From positions 182,178 through 246,177 of the forward strand of contig JAOTOL010001068.1 of the NCBI GenBank assembly GCA_034440575.1: 64,000 nt of DNA, read 5' to 3'. Within the stretch, counting starts at the first letter, position 1, and the number at the start of each line of letters is the position of its first letter. The DNA is from Imbricaverruca yamaguchii. Taxonomy: Eukaryota; Arthropoda; Thecostraca; Neoverrucidae. Below, in pieces: positions 12,101-22,150 of the stretch. A model generated the notes under the pieces. That model was not told the origin of the DNA. It searched no databases and was given only the letters and a program-made list of their open reading frames with translations. The translations under genes and the position numbers were made by a program.

Positions 12101-12364
12101 GTTGATGTTACCCTTGTCGTTTCCTCGCCCTTCGACGTAGCACTGGCTCTCCGGCCACTGCAGCTGTCTGCTATCACGCCTACTGCCGTGCTGCTGTTTC
12201 TCAGCCAGCTGATGTGCCGCTGGCTGACGCGAGGCTGTCTGTTGCAGTCTGAGCTGAAGTGGGAGGTGGTCGCGTACGGCAAGACGACTGAGCAGCGCGA
12301 GATGGCCGAGAAGGCGCGCCAGACTCTGCGTTCGCTGCGGCTGCGGCCGGCGCCGGGCGTTTGA
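1..12364 (+). CDS. Myb: Myb / B-Myb-type transcription factor, 3' portion (10 exon pieces, 5' end outside window)
   Basis: Exons: <1-13, 518-887, 2714-2943, 4414-4708, 6195-6322, 7671-7791, 9202-9306, 10072-10242, 11534-11689, 12248-12364. Splice phases agree at every junction and give 567 residues before TGA. Bases 3-13 plus base 518 give IPGR, followed by TDNAIKNHWNST and VKKRW, the end of the third Myb DNA-binding repeat. R1, R2 and most of R3 lie upstream. Exon 2 then has polyalanine and a run of more than 20 prolines, and exon 3 is Gln/His-rich. PPILRKRRR and LPFSPSQ|FLNG (exons 4/5) match the conserved Myb C-terminal block. A basic SPKRRARR is in exon 8. The last exon (WEVVAYG, then EMAEKARQTL) matches the B-Myb C-terminus, which in vertebrates binds LIN9-LIN52 of MuvB. 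The role as a nuclear cell-cycle transcription factor is family knowledge. The start of exon 3 (2714) is the least certain boundary. No convincing poly(A) signal lies close to the stop. Confidence 0.93.
965..1130 (-). mobile_element. tRNA-derived SINE (family S1)
   Basis: Read on the minus strand it starts with a tRNA-like head having an A box (TAGTCTAGCGGTAAG) and a B box (GGGTTCGAGTC). A body with CCAATCGGCGTGAGAGAT and GGCGACGCTACATGACTCAA follows. The same body recurs at 1570-1655, 38,020-38,095 and 43,775-43,862. The anticodon stem does not pair and there is no acceptor stem, so it is not a functional tRNA gene. It lies in a Myb intron. Confidence 0.75.
1135..1400 (+). repeat. ~60-bp minisatellite in Myb intron
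   Basis: TGGTGTT recurs at 1171, 1228, 1294 and 1354 (spacing 57, 66, 60). It sits within units that also share TAGCCCGAGAGGCATGGAGG and variants. Confidence 0.7.
1487..1655 (+). mobile_element. tRNA-derived SINE (family S1, tRNA-Lys-like head)
   Basis: The head GATAACTCAGTTGGTAGAGC resembles a tRNA-Lys D-arm and A box. A degraded B box (GGATTTGAATCTCAC) and the S1 body (GACCAACCGGCGTGAGAGAT) follow. There is no matching acceptor stem, so it is a SINE rather than a tRNA gene. Confidence 0.7.
1789..2003 (+). repeat. 42-bp minisatellite with an 84-bp dimeric pattern
   Basis: CCAGACCACAC (one CCAGGCCACAC) starts at 1797, 1839, 1881, 1923 and 1965, an exact 42-bp period. Units alternate between GTGCGCTGCTGACAGA and ATTCGCCGCTGATAGA endings, so the higher-order unit is 84 bp. 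Because 42 is divisible by 3 it creates long open frames on both strands, which are not genes. Confidence 0.9.
2545..2665 (+). repeat. Short imperfect repeats upstream of Myb exon 3
   Basis: Variants of GACGTGGTGTGCACCA and ATGACGTAACGTGGTGTACC recur about every 30-45 bp, starting around 2545 and ending about 50 bp before the proposed exon start. No clean period can be set by eye. Confidence 0.45.
6849..7540 (+). mobile_element. Short DNA element with TTAA ends, family T2
   Basis: The left end is TTAACCCGCGACGTC at 6849. The right end read inward is TTAACCCTCCCCGCATT at 7540. The interior (for example AGGTCATCTAGGGTCAACGA and CTACTCGTCGAGCGCTTTCC) recurs at 13,795-14,058 (+), 19,490-20,129 (-) and 25,345-25,765 (-). 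TTAA flanked by CCC is the piggyBac hallmark. No transposase frame is visible, so it would be a non-autonomous copy. It lies in a Myb intron. Confidence 0.6.
9925..10071 (+). repeat. Tandem copies of the 3' splice site of Myb exon 8
   Basis: AGTCGTGCTGATGCG occurs at 9931, 9975 and 10026. Units end in CCGCAG or CAGCAG and restart with GGCCCAGTC-like sequence. The true exon starts with GGCCCGGTCAAC at 10072, exactly 51 bp after the last unit start at 10021. Each unit therefore includes the acceptor and about the first ten exon bases. Confidence 0.85.
10500..10960 (+). repeat. 49-bp minisatellite in Myb intron
   Basis: TGGCTCTGTTGTGG recurs with exact 49-bp spacing at 10741, 10790 and 10839. 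Degenerate units (TCTTCTGGGCGGCAGAT, TGTGGTTTGTGACAG) extend on both sides. Confidence 0.85.
11065..11533 (+). repeat. 48-bp minisatellite that includes the 3' splice site of Myb exon 9
   Basis: AGCAGGTGACTTGTGTGGG starts at 11161, 11209 and 11257 (exact 48-bp period). Further units continue to 11533, with an irregular patch at about 11,325-11,420. Each unit carries CTCCTGTGTCGCAG|AGCA. The last copy of this sequence is the real acceptor, with exon 9 starting at 11534 as AGCAAG. The minus-strand reading is an artefact open frame with a 16-residue period. Confidence 0.9.
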
Positions 12365-13794
12365 GCCGCCGCGCCGCCGCCGCGCCGGTCGGCCGTCCAA
12401 TACTCAGCGCCAGACCACTGGGCAAACGTGTAACACTAACCAAAGACGGGCCGGACAGCCCCGCTCGGCGGACGGCCACTGGCCGCCGACTGCTCGCGGG
12501 CCAGCCGCCGCCGGCAGGTCGGCGGGCGTCCGGGCCTGACACCGGGCCGGCCGAGGCACCAGGCACAGGGCCGGCCGAGGCACCAGGCACAGGGCGGCTC
12601 GGGTACCAGGAGCGCCAGGCGGTGCAGGTACTGCGACCCGGGACGGCCGCCGTGCCCGGACTACAGCGCGGTCACCGCATGGCCGCCGAGGTTCCGGCGC
12701 CACGGGGTGACCGAGGTACCAGTGCCGCCGCGCAGACCCCGCAGGACCCCAGCGCGGACCTGCTGGCGTGTCCGTGCAAGGGTCCCTGGTTAGAGCGCTC
12801 GTGCACTTGTCTCAGAAGGAGATCGGTGGCATATGGGCGCTGCTCAGTGGGCTGCTGGGCGAGTGGTTCTCAGCACGCCGTTCAGTGAGCTGCTTATGCT
12901 GTGTAAGTGACTTTTACACCATGTAGTGTAATTTATTTTAAGCTGGGATTGATGTTCTGCCGGAGGATCACCTTTGGTACAAAATCGAACCAGCGTGGAT
13001 GCCAATTCATTAATTGATTTCTTGATGATGAATTCTCTGTTGGCTCTGCGCCTATGTCTGGTGATTTTCGATAATTAAAGAATACCGGGGCTTGCACAAC
13101 TCGGCAGGACGTTTCCAGCTACCTTTCACGGTTCATTCATCATAAATGGAGCACTTGACACCCACAGCGAGAGGTTTTCAGCCACTCGCACGTGGGATGG
13201 ATGGATACTTGTCTGCATCCTTTAGCAGTGTGGCGATTCGCAAATTCGATATTTGGGTTTCAGATTTTTGCGATCCGAATTGTCTTACCGAAATGCGCAT
13301 TTAAATACCCTTTCTGTAGTTTCGTAAGACTATGATTATTAGGACTTTGAACCTCGACGATGCAGTTTCCTTTGTCTTACAATCGGACAGACATCGTGCG
13401 ATGTCATTAAGCTGGTATATGGGACCTCACTGCGAAATAGTTAAGCTTCCCTCGAACAAAGAGCGATGCAAATCCTTCATGCACTGATCTTTCAGGAGCC
13501 GTCCACATACTTTCTCTGAACCTCGAGATGGCAAAAAGTTCACAAGGATGTCAGTCGAGTCTTTTCGCAAATTTATCTGATTTGGATGCACTCGGCGTCC
13601 CATGTGTTCTTTTTCGGGGGGGGGGGGCTCAAGTGGTGACGAGCGAACCTAACGGTATTGCCCACCAGGGCGTCAGAATGCAAGGAATAGTAAGGTCTCT
13701 CGAACGATTTCAACAAAAAGCGTGTTCGAATTTTTCAAAATATATCTTATTCAACAAAGTTGAATTGAATTGAAATATTTTAATGTATTCAACA
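12365..13794. other. Myb 3' flank / 3' UTR, no further gene seen
   Basis: The first 500 bp are very GC-rich and contain a direct 24-bp duplication (CCGGCCGAGGCACCAGGCAC, at about 12,547 and 12,571). Open frames here exist in several frames at once and are composition artefacts. From 12,900 the sequence becomes AT-rich with nothing recognisable apart from a poly-G run near 13,618. Confidence 0.6.
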
Positions 13795-14058
13795 ACAAAC
13801 AAGTGTGTCTCAAATCTTACAAAAATGAGCTCCCCAAAGCCAAAAACAAGATGTTAGTCATGAAAACCTAGGCCACCTAGTGACATCGCTTTTGGGCTAT
13901 TTTTGTTTGTGTGTGGGGGGGGGGAGGGGCTGGCCCTACTCGTCGAACGCTTTCCAATAACACCTTTCGTTTTCGTGCGACGCCTAGTTTTGAGATAAGA
14001 AGGGGTTCCTTTCAACCTCCGAGCTTGGGGATATGACAGTAAATACGGGGAGGGTTAA
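13795..14058 (+). mobile_element. Partial copy of T2 (TTAA-ended) element
   Basis: It shares GAGCTCCCCAAAGCCAAAAA and CTACTCGTCGAACGCTTTCC with the 6,849-7,540 copy. It ends in ACGGGGAGGGTTAA at 14055-14058, the same right terminus. The left half is missing. Confidence 0.55.
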
Positions 14059-16134
14059 TAGGTGGGTCAAACGGATTGGAGGGGACGAGACAAATTCGGG
14101 TCGCTACTGTCCATGCAGTGCCATTGGTCCAAAGTAAGCCATCTGACGCCGGTAGTGGTGCAGTTAATGCTGCATATACCAGGAGGGCCCATGCAAGTAT
14201 TCTTAGGCGGATAATGACATCATGACTTAATGCGCCTCCACACCACGCGTGAAAATTGCCAATCTGGGTTTCCTTGCACGCAATGCCTTATTATCCCCGA
14301 CTTCCTTCTCAGCTTTCTGGCACTACAGTTGAATGGTGCCGTCGGACAACGCTGGCCCATTGATAAAAGCGGACCATCGGGACACTGATAAAAGTGACTA
14401 GGTCGCCGAATACCTGAAATTAATTGAAGCCCCGGATTTCGCGGGGTTCTATTAAACCGTTGAGGTTCGACGCCAATAAACTACTCGAGCGTTCAATGGC
14501 TGCGATAACCTGCGCAATTTATCAAATGGACAAAAAGAAATAGGCACAGGAACCATAACCGTAGGGCAATGCGTTCTTACACTACACAATTTAAGGTTAA
14601 CCCTATTGCGTTCACTGTATAATTCAAATACGTGGTCGGGTTTGATTGGAAATCCCGCGAACATGTCATCGTCAGGGACTTGCTAAGTCTACCTTGATCA
14701 CATCATGAGACGCGTGGAAGTGTCGGCGACACACTATTTCATCGGACTTCAGCAACACGTTCAATCGTTCGGGCGATGAAAATAACACGTGCGAAAGTGT
14801 AATGTGCACCGGGGAATTGTATCATACATGTGAATTTGCGAGAGAATCACTCGGTTTTGACGGCCGAAGCTACTGTGCAGTCACCCAGCGATAGGTGTCG
14901 CTCTCATCTGCGCACCAACCACCAAGTGTTCACTTGTCGCCATCCTTTTTACTGATGCGTTTGTGTGTGTGTGTATGTGGTCGTGAATGGTGCGGGCTCG
15001 TCTGCACCCCGGCGAGCAGGACAATTGTACATTTACCGCCGATCGGGGGGTGCGACTCCATGCGGCGTTGGTGGTCGCCTCGCTGCGCTGGGCGGTCGTC
15101 ACGGTCTTAGATCTGGTCCTTGTTTGTGTACGAGTCCCGGTCCCTGTCAGTCTTTTCGAGGTGCACGCGTGCGCCCGTGTGTCCCGGTCGCGGAGACGGA
15201 AGGGTAGGAAGAGTTGTCGGAGGCCTGAATAGTTTATCCTTTGTTAACTCGAACGTTCAAAAATCGAGAGCGCCTCTGTGCGCCTAGCTAGTCATCGGTC
15301 TGTGGGCGTCCTGCGGGACGCCGAATCGTTCTGAGTTCTGATGGCATAATACGGTCCGAGAGTGGGGCAGGCTGGTGTTCGCCCAGGCAGCTGGCGAATG
15401 TCGACGGCGAGAGAACAGGGATCGCCGCGACGCTCGGACCCGGGGCGAGCCTTGTTGCCTCCTTATAATCATGTTTGTGAATGAACTCAGAAATTCTCCT
15501 TAGTTATTTGTAACTCTATATTTTTAATAAAGCTTAATAGCGGTCGGCGTGTGTGTGGGTTGTGACTGGATCACGTGGATGCGAGATGCTGATGGCAGCA
15601 TTGCATCAATCCTGTACTGGCAAGATGATAACGAGAAACGGCGAGGTCCCTGGAGCTGGATCAGGAGAGAAAATGGCGAGTTAGTGGCGGACGGGTTACG
15701 AGAGGAGACGGTAATGTTCGTAAACCTTGGATTGCGACCCCCCTCCCCCCAGTCCTCCCATTTAGTTCACGTCGATACGTTCACACCTGGTTTGACTTGC
15801 AAAGTTGCAAAGAGCGCTGTATAACCTCCGCAGTTGATGCGCCTCGTGTTCGTGTGGGTGGGTCACGAAAGGAGCTGCATGACTGACCCAGTCGATGCGC
15901 CCTTAATCTCGGATCACGAGAGCAATCAGCGGGGCCCGTGGAGAAGGACCAGAATAAGCGGCGCGGCTCGGCGAAGTACCGAACCCACATCTCGTCCAGC
16001 TCAGCAGGCTCATCTCAAACAGCTGATGTCGGTAGTGTATTCAAAACAGATTAATGCGCCAACCACTTGCGTACTTGTCAGCTGGAGTTGGTGGGTGAGG
16101 TGGAGCCGAACCGTCATGTTTATCCATGCCTTGT
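14059..16134. other. Intergenic sequence, no gene recognised
   Basis: No open frame here resembles a known protein. The only transcript-end-like signal is AATAAA at 15526-15531 within TTTTTAATAAAGC; it could end a long Myb 3' UTR or mean nothing. Confidence 0.45.
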
Positions 16135-16275
16135 CATATCGTGCCACCGGGGGCATACGCCACGACGGCGGCTGACCCGGCATGGCATCACGCCGTCGCG
16201 GGCATACGCCATGGCAGCGGTTGGCGCGTCATGTATCACGCCGCCGGGGACACGTCACGGCAGCGGCTCCGGCCC
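16135..16275 (+). repeat. ~49-bp GC-rich tandem repeat
   Basis: GGCATACGCCA starts at 16152 and 16201 (49 bp apart), and a third degraded unit (GGGACACGTCACGGCAG) follows. It is flanked by GC-rich DNA. Confidence 0.55.
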
Positions 16276-19200
16276 GGTCCAGCAGCTTCCAGCGCCCGAC
16301 CAGAGACGGCCGTCGGGTTCGCCCGTCAGCTCGGCCACGCCCATGTCAGCAGCATCCGGCACACCCATGCACCGCACCGCCAACGCTGTTTGGTACCGCA
16401 TCACACGGGAGCCATTCTAAGTACCGCGAACACCAGCAGCGCCGCACACGGTCTCGTGCGCCACACGCTGCCGCCTCCAGCCGACCGCCGTGCCGTCCGG
16501 CGACGGACCAGGCCGGGCCGCGGAGGTGCAGCGCCGCGCTGCGCCAGAAACGCACCGGTCGAGCTCATACTGCAGAACAAACCCGTCGTCGGCCGCCGGT
16601 GTTTTGCGCCATGCCGTGCCCATACAACACGCGACAGTAGCGGGTGGAGGCGAAGTGCGCCGCTCCACCGACCGCCGGTGTACACGCACCCATCGCAATC
16701 CGCACCACTCGATATAAACCGGTGGGGATAAATGATTGGCACTGCTGCCAGCAGTGCAGAACTAGCCGGGGTCCCGTGCTGAGTCCGTGCAGCTTCATCA
16801 CCGGAGCTGGGCGCCTGCAGACCAACTGCTGGACTTCAACTGACACGTGATCGTCGGCTGGAAACCACAACCAACCAGCGTGCGCCAACTGCCTGGTGAT
16901 GGACCGTGCACTCACACAGCTACCAAGTCACACGGTCTGGGATCTAGCGAAAGTAAGCACCAGCGTTGGATTAACACAACCACGCAAGTCAACGAAACAC
17001 TACCGCGGACACACGGGTGTTTCCGCCTGCCGGGGGCTATAAGCCTAGCAGCGCCTGACGTCCGCACCGTAATCTGACCCAAGGTCGACGGCTGGCCGGC
17101 ACTGAGTACCGGCCACAGTGGTGTCCCCAACACTAGGCCCAGTCATACTGCGAATGGGCGTCCTCCGTGCACTCGAGCTCCACAATGTATCCAGGACTAC
17201 CAGTAGCTCATGGGTGTTCAGGCCGTCATGGACAATGGAGCGAATACAATTTCGGAGTGTGTGTGTGGAGGGTGGGGGACTTAACTGGGTACTACTATTA
17301 TCGTTGCTACATTCACACACCTAATCGTGACGTAACACGTTTACTGGGATGTGCCAGACACAGGGCACCGAAGGCGCCTCGCGACTGCACCAATCGGCCA
17401 CCCTGCAGCTGAACATCTGAGGTTGGGTCGGTGGTGCTCACGTTTGCACCCCGCAACATATCCTCGTCCTCCTGGGGAGGGAGGATCGTGCAGTTACATG
17501 CGTCAGGCGAACACACACACACACTGCGAGACCCATCCGAGGGCATGGGGGTCGTTCACTGAGGTACGCGCATGCCACGTGGTGGTGTCGGCCCACACCA
17601 CCCGCCAGTATCTCGTCACGCTGCGGCGCCGTCGCACGCGCGACAGCCGAGCCGGGCACGCGCCGACACGTACGGCACTGGTGGCAGTGGCAGTGGAGCG
17701 GAGCAGACGGCACGCGACCAGCGGCCGAACCAGCCATGTCGGGCGCTCACGACCCTGGTCATCGACTACGACGACGGGTCGACGGGTCGACAGCGGCACC
17801 TACGACCGCTATCAACTGAACACGTCGCGACAACTACCCGCCCTCTAACGTAACGCCGACGCGCAAAGCAAGCAGAAAGACAAACTGCGGACGTGGACAG
17901 GCGCTTGGGTGTTGTGCATACAGACAGCGTCGGGGTCTCGAAACGGTCCGGATGCTGGTGGCCGCCTCACTCATCGCATAATGCCTCGAGGCGGATCAAG
18001 CGTGCGCTGACGGTGCCACCGCAGCTGGCGGGCTGGGCAGCTGATCAGCCGGTACACCGGCAGCTGGTGCGGCGCCAACGTGGCAACTGACCCGGGCCGA
18101 CCATGCCTCTCGGATCAGCAGGCGCCGGCCGACCACCAACACCGCAGACCCGGCTCCACGCCTGCAATGATGTAGAAACAACGGTGCTGATGGACTGTGT
18201 GTGAACCTACACATCTCGTGAGCGTGTCAGACTACGTATCCGAGCGAAGACTTCGTAACGAGCACTTAGGACGGCTGACCGTCTGCCAAGTTTCCAACTA
18301 CAGAATGTCCGCACCGAGTCAAAATAGCGATGCCCGAGTAACGATAAGCTCAGCATCGTACATTGGTTATGCGTGCGCTTAAGGCTTATGATACCTCACA
18401 AGATTGCATCGTTTTGTAGCACTGCATAGTCGTGAAGCGGGGTCGTAGGCGATGAATGGGTGTTGAACTGAAATTAAAAACGTGAAGATAAACAACGGGG
18501 TGATCTCCAATCTGCTGAGATCACATAATGTAGAATATTCCTTTGAAAACAGATTTGGCTGGTTAAATTGAACTTGAAAGTTGACCTCACATTTAAACTA
18601 AACTTCAAAGGAAAAATTTCCCGTAAATGTGGTCGTCAGACGATAAACATCATGGATGAATGAGCAGATGTATGAGGCATTTGAATCATGTTTGCATAAC
18701 GGGGAGAGGGAAATAAATATTTTCATAGCGATGAACACATCTGCCGTCTGTTGGCTAGCTTTGAGTTCCATCAACCTCTTTGTGTGTGTGTGTGTGGAGG
18801 GGGATAGGCCGCGTCGACCAAAAATGTGATCATTTAGCTCTCTTACCCTCTGAAAATAGTAGGAGCATGAGACAGAAATGTGACGTCTTCGTGTCCGGTA
18901 ATAACTTTCGGTGCGATGGTGGCGTTCTTACGTGGCGGGTTCCGTTCACCTTGTCTACACGGTGACTACCACTGCAACGCAACTGCACACGCTCCCTTCG
19001 GGTAAATCAAGAACACATTCGTGGTGAGTAATAAGAAAATTCAGTGTTCAGAAAGCCATTAGGTTACTGTGCATTGTTCACCTAAATGGCATGGACAGTG
19101 GTGGGCAAGGGAGCGGACGCTTACCGAATCCTTCACCAAGTACATGCGAATGCAAGACATTTTATCAGGTCTCCCAAAATCGCTACTCATTTTCCCCAAC

Positions 19201-19489
19201 CATATTATCTTAGCCGATGATGTGGAAGGAAAAAACTTCTCCCGCTAGACAAACTATCGAAAGCTCCCCAGCCATGGGAATATGACTGTCATGGTTTGGA
19301 ACACAGGCCTGGATATTTGGCACCCAGATATTATCATCTCCCGAAAAGTATGTTCTTATTTTTCTTATTTGGAAGTTGAATGGCGTTGTTTGACAATGAG
19401 CTGCTCTGTGATAGAATGTTCGACCGGACACAGGATTCACTGATATGTGGTAGCTGAAATTCTGATGTCACAGGTTTGAAGAAACCCCC
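16276..19489. other. GC-rich then AT-rich intergenic DNA, no gene recognised
   Basis: From 16.3 to about 18.2 kb overlapping long frames occur on both strands (the longest is about 200 codons at 16,126-16,731). None has a recognisable domain, a convincing start or splice structure, so I treat them as GC-driven. From 18.2 to 19.5 kb the DNA is AT-rich and without features apart from a short TG repeat at 18,780. Confidence 0.5.
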
Positions 19490-20129
19490 TCCGCTTCGAT
19501 TACCCTAATGGATGGCTAGATTTTCACGACTTTTCACGACTTACAGTATGTTTTTGACTCTGGGGAGTTCATTTTGTGGATATATGAAACAACAAAATTT
19601 ATTTGGAATGTGAAAAGGACAGCAAAATAGGCCAGGGCTATAATTTTTGGACCCCCAAAACTAATTTTGTTTCAAAATTTCAAAATTTTAAGCTTTCCAG
19701 TTTCTTCAATTTTCCCTTTCCAATGGGTAGAGCAGGCCGAGAAACGTTGTTGGAAGTCAACTTGCCCTAATAAAAATGCTTACTTTAGCCAGAATCCTCT
19801 ATTTGAACTGCAATTTGGCAAATATGCAAAATTTATATGTAGTCGAAAACGAAAAAATTCAACACGTACGTTTTGTTGCATCCGTAAAGATAACCAAACG
19901 CTGAGAGTTTCATTTAAATATTTGTATCCGTTAAAGCGTGACGACTGGTTGAACTTTTCTGGGGGTGACCTCACTTCACCTTGACTAACTCGTTGACCCT
20001 AGATGACCTGACTTAACAATTTTGAAACATCGTGCCAAATTGATGTGGAAAAGGTATGCCAAATTTGGGCGCGCTACCGCGCGCCGTTCGTCCACTATCC
20101 GCGAAAAACCTGAGGGGGAGGGCGGTTAA
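19490..20129 (-). mobile_element. T2 (TTAA-ended) element, minus orientation
   Basis: Its reverse complement begins TTAACCGCCCTCCCCC at 20129. It then shares AGGTCATCTAGGGTCAACGA, the GACGCTTTAACGGAT block and TTGACTTC-CAACAACGTTT with the 6.8-kb copy. The far end, around 19,490, is degraded. Confidence 0.55.
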
Positions 20130-20595
20130 AGACCCCCCGAGACGGGACTGGTTAATACATACGCAAGACTGTCCATGCTTACCTGCCCACACGCTTACAT
20201 GATATGCCAAGGATGAAAATGTCATGGCAGGCAAATCAAGATAGGTCGCATCACGACCCATCGTTTTCTTGCTGGTCAGACCCTACCACCAGAGATTAGC
20301 AAAAATATTTTCCTGAATCCATCTCAGACAAATAGCAAGGCAAATCCAGTCTGCCAGGGCTGCATGAATGAATATTCGTAAGTGTTAAAGAGGGCCCTTC
20401 AATGCATAACATCCAACAATGGTCTTGCATTTTCTCTTCTAAGACATTACCACGTCATTCCCCACAAAACGTAAATGAAAAGGAGAGCGGAAGGAAAACC
20501 GATACAACAGGGGAAAAATGTCAAGAAATAAACAGATCAATTATGTTTGAAAGATAAAAAGGGTAGCTAGCATTCACTGTAGTTCTTATCGCCTA

Positions 20596-21579
20596 TTGAC
20601 ACGTCCCCTGGAAGCCCTCTAAAAATTACGCGCGCTGGAAGGGGGTATTCCGCCTCAAGATCTCGGTTCCAATTAAAGCTAGAGTAAATAATTTTTCAGG
20701 ATAGATGGGTATGCAGGTGAACTATATTGTGTGCAAATTTCGTACCCTTGGGTCAATGTCTTCAAGGTTAAATGAGGTCACCTATGTCACACTTGCTTGT
20801 TTTGCGTGTCTTGGCTTGACACTATTATGGATCGCCGCGATCTTGTTTAAATGCCCCAACATGGTCATCAATGATGTTTTGGACATGACTAACGATGCAG
20901 TACAGATGATAGATACGGCTTTTGACCTCAGGTCATATATATATATATAAACACTTTATCATCGGTCAGTTACCGGAACCGGGGCGCCAGCCGGACCGGC
21001 GCAATCGGCTTCACGAATAAAGGGCTTGATTGATGATTATTTGGGCTTAAGGGCGCGCAGACTAAACGGTCATTTGGCACCCATACAAAAAAGGGCTAGA
21101 GCAAAGGGTGAAGCATGGAAACGCATAGGTTCAGTGACAAAAACAATCGTGAATCGCATCACAGCCATTTGCGTTTATGACAACCTTCCAGCTGACCAAG
21201 CCTGATTTCATTAACCGGTCACGAACTTGAACTGACTTGAGCTCGGTGATCTAGTATGACCTTGAAACAATATGCCATAACAACATACATCAAACAAGTC
21301 GCTAATACTGCCAAGAACACTCCTCTTTTGCCGATATACGGGAGGCGCTTCAGCGCCTATTTTTGTGGTCTGGCGCGACGAAATGTTTGTACTTTTACAA
21401 CCTCCATCTCGCAAAAATGTTCCTTCGATTTTTGTTTTTCGTCTTCTTTTAAGAAACGCGCCGGACATTTGTAAGTAGGTACACACAATTGGCGTGTATC
21501 GACATGTAAAATCTGGAGTATTTACGAAAAAAGGCAGGGGTGGGCGAATTGCGCCCCCATCCTCCAGCGTCCGTGTTAA
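20596..21579 (+). mobile_element. T1 element with TTAA ends, copy A (~984 bp)
   Basis: The left end is TTGACACGTCCCCTGG at 20596, a decayed form of TTAACACGCGCCCTGG. The right end is CCTCCAGCGTCCGTGTTAA at 21579. Internal blocks GGTCAATGTCTTCAAGGT, GATGTTTTGGACAT and ATACGGGAGGCGCTTCAGCG align along the whole length with the 40,080-41,061 copy (982 bp). No transposase frame is seen. The TTAA flank suggests a non-autonomous piggyBac-like element. Confidence 0.7.
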
Positions 21580-22150
21580 CGTATTGCCTGACATGCCTTC
21601 GTTCAATGAGATTTAATTTCTAGGCACATGTTCAATTATGCGGAACTGCCATTTCCTGTGTTTAAAATGCATATCATGAAACAGTGGCATGCCATACCTC
21701 ATATAATGATGTGCTTCACAACAGCTTCCGTAGAATACATATAAAGCACTTGTCATTCAGATTCATGATACATTTTTAGTATGGTCCTATTGCGTAGGCT
21801 CATACTGACGAGGCATTGGTAAGAATAATCGGTCAGGGATTGCTGGAAATAACTTGTTAGAACAACATTGGGCACATTTAGCTCATCAAAACTCATCAGT
21901 CTGTGCCAAATATCAGCCGGATCTCAGCGAACCTCATCAGAGCCCTGCCATCTATCATTCACCAGGGAATCTCATCCAGATTGAACATACATTTTCAAAT
22001 TAGTTGGATAAGATTGGCAAACGCGGCGGAAAGCGGCGCACGACCACTGCCGTACGGCGTGAAGGTGGTACCGGAATGTCACTAAGACACTACGGTAATG
22101 TGGCTATGTAACGGACAAGGCCAGGGGGCACCCACCTGCAGACGGCGTCG
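21580..22150. other. Gap between T1 element and JMJD6 stop codon
   Basis: This is presumably JMJD6 3' UTR plus flank. No clear minus-strand poly(A) signal or other feature was found. Confidence 0.4.

Noticed and set aside
12361..12888. 175-codon frame overlapping the Myb stop region
   Set aside because: It lies in the GC-rich 3' flank with an internal 24-bp duplication; low complexity, with no homology seen.
16126..16731. 201-codon open frame in GC-rich DNA
   Set aside because: Several other frames on both strands are open over the same bases, there are no recognisable domains, and His/Arg/Pro content is typical of GC-driven frames.
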